Position numbers and translations under genes: made by a program
NCBI GenBank assembly: GCA_002839765.1
Contig: PGYR01000024.1
Location: 1 to 40,243 of the forward strand
DNA from: Ignavibacteriae bacterium HGW-Ignavibacteriae-4
Lineage (GTDB): Bacteria; Bacteroidota; Ignavibacteria; Kapaibacteriales; UBA2268
Direction of reading: 5' to 3'
DNA length: 40,243 bases
Shown here: one piece after another, positions 36,501 to 40,243 of the stretch
Position numbering within the stretch: position 1 is the first letter of the stretch
Layout: the number at the start of each line of letters is the position of its first letter
Notes under the pieces: model-generated
The model's input: the letters and a program-made list of their open reading frames with translations, nothing else
Databases searched by the model: none
What the model was told of the DNA's origin: nothing

Positions 36501-36834
36501 TTCCTAGTGCATCTATTAACTTACCATAATGTGATTCCGTTTCCTGATTAATTCCATGATGAGTCTTTTCTATTAAGTTGGAAACTGAATGATTTTGAAA
36601 AAAACTATCAAAATCAAATGCTATATCTTCTAATAATTCAGCATTTTTAGAGATAACAATAACTGGTCTATTAATAGATCTTTGAAGATAGTCAATCATT
36701 AAAGTAATTGAAGATCCATTCAAATACTTTATATTAACTTTTTCATTTCCACTTTTTATCTTAGAAATCAATCTATTGAAAGGTTCTATTTCACTAAATA
36801 ATATTTCTAAGTAATTGCTATTTTTCATCTTCAA
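33562..36834 (-). CDS. mfd: Transcription-repair coupling factor
   Basis: The 1090-residue protein has the full Mfd order. A UvrB-homology N-terminal module contains QFAVRGGILDIYPIS near 176-190. The CarD-like RNA-polymerase-interaction domain lies at about 405-470 (IGDFVIHDDKGVGRFEGF). The RecG-like translocase has Walker A GDVGFGKTEV near 560 and DEEQ near 656 (VIDEEQRFGVGAKEKL). TLTATPIPRTL, the LLTTKIVESGLDIPNANT motif, QLRGRVGRG and the TRCF C-terminal domain follow. Mfd removes RNA polymerase stalled at lesions and recruits UvrA. Its start overlaps hflX by 17 bp; a second ATG two codons later is an alternative. Codons 179-181 contain a G8 tract. Confidence 0.96.
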   Translation of the reverse strand: MKMKNSNYLEILFSEIEPFNRLISKIKSGNEKVNIKYLNGSSITLMIDYLQRSINRPVIVISKNAELLEDIAFDFDSFFQNHSVSNLIEKTHHGINQETESHYGKLIDALGKFEDKNFVALCTPNVFVTKVPDKSNIIENKTTLSKGQTINFEDLKNQLAYNGFERENYVAKQGQFAVRGGILDIYPISFKNPIRIEFWGNEIDSIREFVVSNQRSIKEYDEINFISKVFHSMNTERTGDLFGYIPDNAIILQIEKENLSTDEHEFIIPDNFTIINVNTLDNSDIKVNIKEQNNFNSSIKQFTKHLQEQTIKGINIIICADGKIHLARIKELIHDALIMDDDSDYASPEQTSNNILWLDKTISQGFSVSDSNICIYTEHQLFNRHRNVTTRSSENAKFSLDELKQLNIGDFVIHDDKGVGRFEGFRTVEIGGSKQDCIQLAFQGGDKLYVNLNYIKKIHKYSASEGELPRLSKLGSTEWARKKAKIKKKVKDISRSLIALYAKRKLQKGFMFDEDNVWQKEFEASFIYEDTPDQMKATKEIKVDMESENPMDRLICGDVGFGKTEVAIRAAFKAVQSGKQVAILVPTTILAQQHYMSFKDRMSKYPVNVDVLSRFRTKKEQTKILERLKEGKVDILIGTHRILSKDIEFKNLGLLVIDEEQRFGVGAKEKLRNVRETLDTLTLTATPIPRTLNFSLMGARDLSIIETPPRNRLPVQTEIVEWNLDEITDIIDEEIKREGQVFFVNDTVQDLEDIFTKMKMLLPSVRFSIAHGQMKSTELERIMQDFIAGKSDVLLTTKIVESGLDIPNANTMIINNAHNFGLAELYQLRGRVGRGNIQAFCYLSVPASKKLNETALKRLKAIEEFTELGSGFNLSLRDMEIRGAGNLLGAEQSGAIYDIGFELYQKILEEAVNELKVDEFKHVFDQTEEDITELFANEEISIELDEDAFLPENYIKSDTDRFGYYKKLYNIKSNTQLQDLRQEMIDKFGKLPKETENLFFVVKLRSAAVKTGLDKIIIKPNRIILVFPEESNEQYYKDAFPTVLDYLQTLDNTSLKQGKLRLSCEIDIKDRNEAAELLWKLKRSMEFIEV
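36292..36299. repeat. C8/G8 homopolymer in mfd
   Basis: Eight consecutive C residues on the plus strand encode Arg-Gly-Gly (AGG GGG GGG) in mfd. It is the longest G/C homopolymer I noticed in this AT-rich window and is long enough to be slippage-prone. Confidence 0.9.
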
Positions 36835-38119
36835 CTATAAACTGTTCGAATATATTTTTAAAATGGAATAAGTTTTCGTCTTGTATTTTTAAATTGTAAT
36901 AAGAACCAGTATCATCATCATTTTGTTCTACTATCTCTGTTAATGCGAAGAGTTTTTGAATTAAGCTCGCTTGTTCATAAGGTAAGAAAATTCTAAAACT
37001 ATTACTACTTCTGTCATAGAGCTCTTGAAATTTGTTAAGTAATGTCTCTATATTCATATTTTTAGAAGCACTTACAAATATACTATCAGGATATTGATCT
37101 TGATAAACTTTTACCATTTCTAATTCATCTAATAGATCAATTTTATTGAAGACTTGTAGTACTGGCTTGTCTGTAATTTTTAATTTTGCCAGAGTTGTAT
37201 CAACTGTTTTAATATGTTCTGCAAAGTATTTATGAGAAATATCAACAACATGAATTATAAAATCTGCTTCTCTAGCTTCAGCTAAAGTACTTCTAAAAGA
37301 AGCAACTAAATGACTTGGGATTTTACGGATAAACCCAACTGTATCACTGAGTATTGAGTCTTGTCCACTAGGTAAACTAAACTTTCTTGTAGTAGTATCA
37401 AGTGTTGCAAATAGTTTATTCTCTATATAAACATCTGCTTCTGTAATCGCTTTCATCAAAGTAGATTTACCAGCATTGGTATATCCAACTAATGCAAATG
37501 TTGGTACATTCCCTCTAGACCTTCTTTTTTGGTCACTTTGCGTTTCTATAACTTTTAATTTATCTTTTAGGCGTTCTATTCTAGTACGGATTAACCTTCT
37601 ATCAACCTCAATCTGAGTTTCTCCAGGCCCTCTCGTTCCAATACCACCTCCATATTGCTTAGAAAGGTGAGTCCACATACGAGTAAGTCTAGGCATAAGA
37701 TATTGCATTTGAGCTAGTTCGACTTGAGTTTTTGCCTCACTTGTCTGTGCTCGCTGTGCAAAAATATCTAGAATTAGTCCACTCCTATCAAGAACTTTAA
37801 TCTCAAGTTCTTTCTCTAAGTTTCTAATTTGTACTGGACTTAGTTCATCATCAAAGATAGCTAAAACAATCTTATTCTCTTTCGCATATTCTTTTATTTC
37901 AGCTAATTTTCCTTTTCCAATATATGTTGCTCCAATAGGTCTAGTCAGTTCTTGATGAAATGACTCTACAACTTCAGCACCAGCAGTTTCAGCAAGTAAT
38001 TCTAATTCATTAAAAAGTTCGTAAGACATTTCTCTGTCTCCCCCTTTTTTGAATACGGCGATTGTTACTGCTCTTTCGGGCTTTTTGGTTACATCTATTA
38101 ATTTTTCTACTATTGACAT
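36818..38119 (-). CDS. hflX: Ribosome-associated GTPase HflX
   Basis: The 433-residue protein has the HflX N-terminal domain (ELLAETAGAEVVESFHQELTRP, YIGKGKLAEIK), the helical linker with QRAQTSEAKTQVELAQMQYL, and GGIGTRGPGETQIEVDRRLI. The GTPase domain follows: G1 LVGYTNAGKSTLM near residue 211, G3 DTVGFIRKIP, and G4 NKID. HflX splits stalled 70S ribosomes and is induced by heat or antibiotics in other bacteria. It is the first gene of the operon hflX-mfd-tsaB-purB-lysC-lysA. A TAGTTTTG element on the minus strand, 25 nt before its ATG, is the likely promoter. Confidence 0.95.
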   Translation of the reverse strand: MSIVEKLIDVTKKPERAVTIAVFKKGGDREMSYELFNELELLAETAGAEVVESFHQELTRPIGATYIGKGKLAEIKEYAKENKIVLAIFDDELSPVQIRNLEKELEIKVLDRSGLILDIFAQRAQTSEAKTQVELAQMQYLMPRLTRMWTHLSKQYGGGIGTRGPGETQIEVDRRLIRTRIERLKDKLKVIETQSDQKRRSRGNVPTFALVGYTNAGKSTLMKAITEADVYIENKLFATLDTTTRKFSLPSGQDSILSDTVGFIRKIPSHLVASFRSTLAEAREADFIIHVVDISHKYFAEHIKTVDTTLAKLKITDKPVLQVFNKIDLLDELEMVKVYQDQYPDSIFVSASKNMNIETLLNKFQELYDRSSNSFRIFLPYEQASLIQKLFALTEIVEQNDDDTGSYYNLKIQDENLFHFKNIFEQFIVEDEK

Positions 38120-38144
38120 ATTTTTTTCGTATTTTTCGTAATTA

Positions 38145-38152
38145 CAAAACTA
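38145..38152 (-). promoter_or_regulatory. Candidate -7 promoter element of the hflX operon
   Basis: The minus strand reads TAGTTTTG (TAnnTTTG) with 25 nt to the hflX ATG. The 14-bp plus-strand block CAAAACTAATAAAT (38145-38158) recurs at the same distance in front of nuoC. The -33 region would fall inside the divergent ORF starting at 38157. Confidence 0.55.
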
Positions 38153-38156
38153 ATAA

Positions 38157-38663
38157 ATGTCTCAAACAATGTTATTAAGATTATTCCTAACGACTTCTAT
38201 TATTTTTTATTTATCAAACTCTATCGCATTTACTCAGGTGAAAGGTTCTAATGTTGAAATTTACACAAAAAGTAACGAAGTATTAAAAGGAGAGTTAATA
38301 AGTGTTGATTCTAATAAAATAGAGCTTCTTAAACGGTTACCTAAAACTCCAACTTCCTCTGCTTCACACAAGACGATACAAGTCGAAAATGATTTGTGTG
38401 ACAGTGTAGTTATTCCTGGATCATTTACTGGAGCTAGCCCTTATGTCATTAGTGGGTTGCTTGGTATTGGAGCAGCCGCAATTACTATAGGCAGTAGCGA
38501 TGAACCAAACTATTATGTCGGAGGTGCTTTGGGGGCAATAGTTGGGTTTTTTAGTTATATATTCATTGACAATACATTATCAGTTCCAGAAATAAAATTC
38601 ACAGAAATAGATAAATATCCTTGGAAATTAATACCATATAGTAGAGACTATAGACCAAATTAG
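38157..38663 (+). CDS. Small exported protein with glycine-rich membrane segment, function unknown
   Basis: This 168-residue protein has an N-terminal signal sequence (LLRLFLTTSIIFYLSNSIAF). A short beta region, EIYTKSNEVLKGELISVDSNKIELL, looks like an SH3-like or Sm-like strand set often seen in small Bacteroidota envelope proteins. A glycine-rich hydrophobic stretch with two possible membrane spans follows (about 98-135, YVISGLLGIGAAAITIG and YYVGGALGAIVGFFSYIF). The start may be the ATG at 38157 or at 38169. The gap to divergent hflX is only 37 bp, so the promoter of each gene must overlap the other gene. Its stop shares bases with the stop of convergent nuoC. I do not recognise a family. 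Confidence 0.65.
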   Translation: MSQTMLLRLFLTTSIIFYLSNSIAFTQVKGSNVEIYTKSNEVLKGELISVDSNKIELLKRLPKTPTSSASHKTIQVENDLCDSVVIPGSFTGASPYVISGLLGIGAAAITIGSSDEPNYYVGGALGAIVGFFSYIFIDNTLSVPEIKFTEIDKYPWKLIPYSRDYRPN

Positions 38664-39193
38664 TCTTTAGTATCACCATATTTTTCAGGATATGGAGGTA
38701 ATGGCAATGTACCTGGAATTCCCATCAAAGGAAAATCTTTTCTAAGTGGGTGTAAAGAATCACCAGTTTCTGGATCATTATAATCTTCAGGCATGTAGAA
38801 TCTTCTTAGACCAGGATGACCTTCAAACTTAACTCCATACATATCAAATGTTTCTCTTTCATACCAATTAGCAGATGGCCATACGTCAGTAACAGTAGGA
38901 CAAGTCAAATCAGATTCGTCAACTTTCACTTTAAGTCTAAGTTTAAAGTTATAATCTAAAGAGTTAACAAAATAAACTACATCAAATCTATTTTCTGGTT
39001 TCAACCAATCAATAGCTGTAATGTCAACTAAATGATTAAACTTAGTTGATTCATCAGCTTTCAATGCTGTCGCAACTTCCACAATTTTATTTTTCGGAAC
39101 AGTTAGAGATAATTGACCTCTGTGTTCGTATATTTCAATGTCTTCAGTTACTTTACTGATAACGCTTAGTATTGTTTCTTTAGAAAGTGCCAT
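38660..39193 (-). CDS. nuoC: NADH-quinone oxidoreductase subunit C, solitary gene
   Basis: The 177-residue NuoC (30-kDa subunit) has the diagnostic signature WYERETFDMYGVKFEGHPGL followed by RRFYMPEDY and LHPLRKDFPL. It belongs to the peripheral arm of respiratory complex I, next to NuoD. It is not fused to NuoD. The gene stands alone: upstream is a divergent MscS gene, and downstream is a convergent unrelated gene that overlaps its stop. Normally nuoC lies inside a nuoA-N operon, so this copy is displaced or an additional copy. All signature residues are intact, which argues against decay. A TAGTTTTG promoter element precedes it by 25 nt. Confidence 0.93.
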   Translation of the reverse strand: MALSKETILSVISKVTEDIEIYEHRGQLSLTVPKNKIVEVATALKADESTKFNHLVDITAIDWLKPENRFDVVYFVNSLDYNFKLRLKVKVDESDLTCPTVTDVWPSANWYERETFDMYGVKFEGHPGLRRFYMPEDYNDPETGDSLHPLRKDFPLMGIPGTLPLPPYPEKYGDTKD

Positions 39194-39218
39194 TTTGATT
39201 TTTCTTGTTTGTTTTTTA

Positions 39219-39226
39219 CAAAACTA
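39219..39226 (-). promoter_or_regulatory. Candidate -7 promoter element of nuoC
   Basis: The minus strand reads TAGTTTTG with 25 nt to the nuoC ATG, the same element and the same spacing as in front of hflX. The surrounding CAAAACTAATAAAT block (39219-39232) is identical in both places. Confidence 0.55.
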
Positions 39227-39238
39227 ATAAATTTTGGA

Positions 39239-39246
39239 TAACTTTG
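39239..39246 (+). promoter_or_regulatory. Candidate -7 promoter element of the MscS gene
   Basis: TAACTTTG matches TAnnTTTG and ends 17 nt before the ATG at 39264. The same octamer precedes pcrA. With the nuoC element 12 bp away on the other strand, the two promoters would be closely back to back. Confidence 0.4.
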
Positions 39247-39263
39247 TTAATCATATTATTAAA

Positions 39264-40243
39264 ATGTTGAAACTGTTTATGAAGAATTTTATTGTAATTG
39301 CTATTTTCTTACTCTTTTCAGTTGGTTTATCAGCTCAAAATGTTGATGAATTGACACTATCTCCACGAAAAACAATGGAGACGCATCTTAAGTATTTACA
39401 AAAGGATAACTATAAACCTGAAATTGCTGCAACCACACTAAACATAGAAAATAATGGTGATAAGCACTCGCAAGAATTAGCAATTAAACTTAAGAAGATT
39501 TTAGATGCAAGGGGTTTATTTGTCATAATAGAAGATATACCAGATAGTCCTAATTATAAAGACAAAACCCAAAACAAGTTTATTTTCACACCTTTTAAAT
39601 CAGTTCCTGAAATTTATTTGCGGAAAATTGACAAGAATTGGCTTTATTCTAAAGAAACTGTAGAGAATATAACAGATTTATACTCTGAAACATTTCCGAT
39701 GGAATCTTTAGGATTCAAAGAACATATACCAGATTCGATGAAATCAAGAGTAATGGGTATGGCGATATGGAAGTATGTAGGTTTTTTAATCTTTATTATA
39801 ATTGCTCTTATAGTATATAAATTCGTCAGTTGGATAATTGGATATTTCCTTGTCAAAGTACTAAGGAAAGTACTCAAGAACTCACCAGTTATAGTAAAAT
39901 ACATAGACCCTATTTCGAATCCAATTAGCTTTCTTATTGTTATATCTATGCTCTCAGCATTTTTACCCCTGTTAGAAATTCCAATTTCAATTAATGTTTG
40001 GGTAGCGAATATTGTAAAAGCACTTTTCCCTATTACTATTACATTAATAGTGTATCGTTCATCTGATTTAATTGCTGACTTTTATTCAGTACTTGCTTCT
40101 AAAACTGAGACTACTGTAGATGACCAATTAATCCCATTAGTTCAAAAAGTAATAAAGATAATAATCGTTATTCTCGGTCTACTATATGTTCTATCAGTAA
40201 TGGGTGTCGAGATAACTCCTCTACTTGCAGGAGCTTCAGTCGG
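39264..40243 (+). CDS. MscS family mechanosensitive channel (3' end outside window)
   Basis: My translation gives 326 complete codons open to the right edge. A signal peptide (FIVIAIFLLFSVGLSAQ) is followed by a soluble periplasmic region of about 140 residues. Membrane helices then lie near 168-188 (YVGFLIFIIIALIVYKFVS), 218-238, 249-265 and 298-313 (IIIVILGLLYVLSVMG). The last visible residues, GVEITPLLAGASVG, match the start of the pore-lining TM3 of MscS channels (LLAGxGxxGxA). The beta and alpha/beta cytoplasmic domains must lie beyond the window. The channel opens on membrane tension to release solutes during hypo-osmotic shock. The long periplasmic N-terminus marks it as one of the larger MscS-like types rather than E. 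coli MscS itself. Confidence 0.85.
   Translation, partial: MLKLFMKNFIVIAIFLLFSVGLSAQNVDELTLSPRKTMETHLKYLQKDNYKPEIAATTLNIENNGDKHSQELAIKLKKILDARGLFVIIEDIPDSPNYKDKTQNKFIFTPFKSVPEIYLRKIDKNWLYSKETVENITDLYSETFPMESLGFKEHIPDSMKSRVMGMAIWKYVGFLIFIIIALIVYKFVSWIIGYFLVKVLRKVLKNSPVIVKYIDPISNPISFLIVISMLSAFLPLLEIPISINVWVANIVKALFPITITLIVYRSSDLIADFYSVLASKTETTVDDQLIPLVQKVIKIIIVILGLLYVLSVMGVEITPLLAGASV

Noticed and set aside
1-40243. CRISPR array, mobile element, prophage or integrated island
   Set aside because: No regularly spaced repeats, transposase, integrase, att-like duplication or tRNA gene was seen, and base composition looks even across the window.

Overview
This window is AT-rich chromosomal DNA (about one third GC by eye) from a Gram-negative bacterium of the FCB group. 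Four proteins carry C-terminal type IX secretion (Por/FlgD-like) sorting domains. One of them is a very large C25 (gingipain/PorU-type) peptidase whose C-terminus has the YPNPF-type motif common in Ignavibacteria/Kapabacteria-like lineages. Several start codons are preceded by TAnnTTTG, the -7 promoter element of Bacteroidota. The phylum is therefore fairly secure; placement near Ignavibacteria/Kapabacteria is an inference. I see no tRNA, rRNA, IS element, phage gene or CRISPR array. The genome is compact, with many 1-17 bp overlaps and tail-to-tail stop codons that share bases.

Layout. (1) 1-3142, minus: the end of a polysaccharide locus, with a Wzx-like flippase cut by the left edge and a heparinase II/III-type lyase. 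(2) 3225-7142, plus: a tight five-gene operon of a lone HicB-like protein, a CPBP membrane protease, a secreted TPR protein, a NamZ-type (DUF1343) exo-N-acetylmuramidase and a GNAT acetyltransferase. (3) 7163-8722, minus: two paralogous secreted proteins with a temptin-like domain, a CXXCH motif and a sorting domain, each followed by its own hairpin terminator. (4) 8790-9836, minus: an AI-2E/PerM family transporter. (5) 10048-14425, plus: gyrA followed one base later by a TonB-receptor-like barrel gene. An intrinsic-terminator-like hairpin lies inside the barrel gene's signal-peptide codons. (6) 14422-19920, minus: the 1832-residue C25 peptidase, apparently with an ILEI/GG domain. (7) 20036-21367, minus: an unrecognised four-helix membrane protein with a coiled coil.

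(8) 21728-28275: lysine 6-transaminase, NrnA (opposite strand), a PASTA-domain membrane protein, a secreted coiled-coil protein and a PcrA/UvrD helicase. (9) 28290-38119, minus: one long, mostly overlapping operon, hflX-mfd-tsaB-purB-lysC-lysA, ending with a secreted protein of unknown function. (10) 38157-40243: a small secreted protein, a solitary nuoC on the minus strand, and an MscS channel cut by the right edge.

The core of the window is housekeeping: DNA topology and repair, ribosome and RNA polymerase rescue, t6A tRNA modification, purine and lysine synthesis. Around it sit cell-surface functions: type IX cargo, peptidoglycan recycling and polysaccharide export. The most interesting items are the terminator inside the post-gyrA gene, the G8 tract in mfd, the CXXCH temptin-like pair, the C25-ILEI protein, and the identical promoter modules in front of hflX and nuoC.
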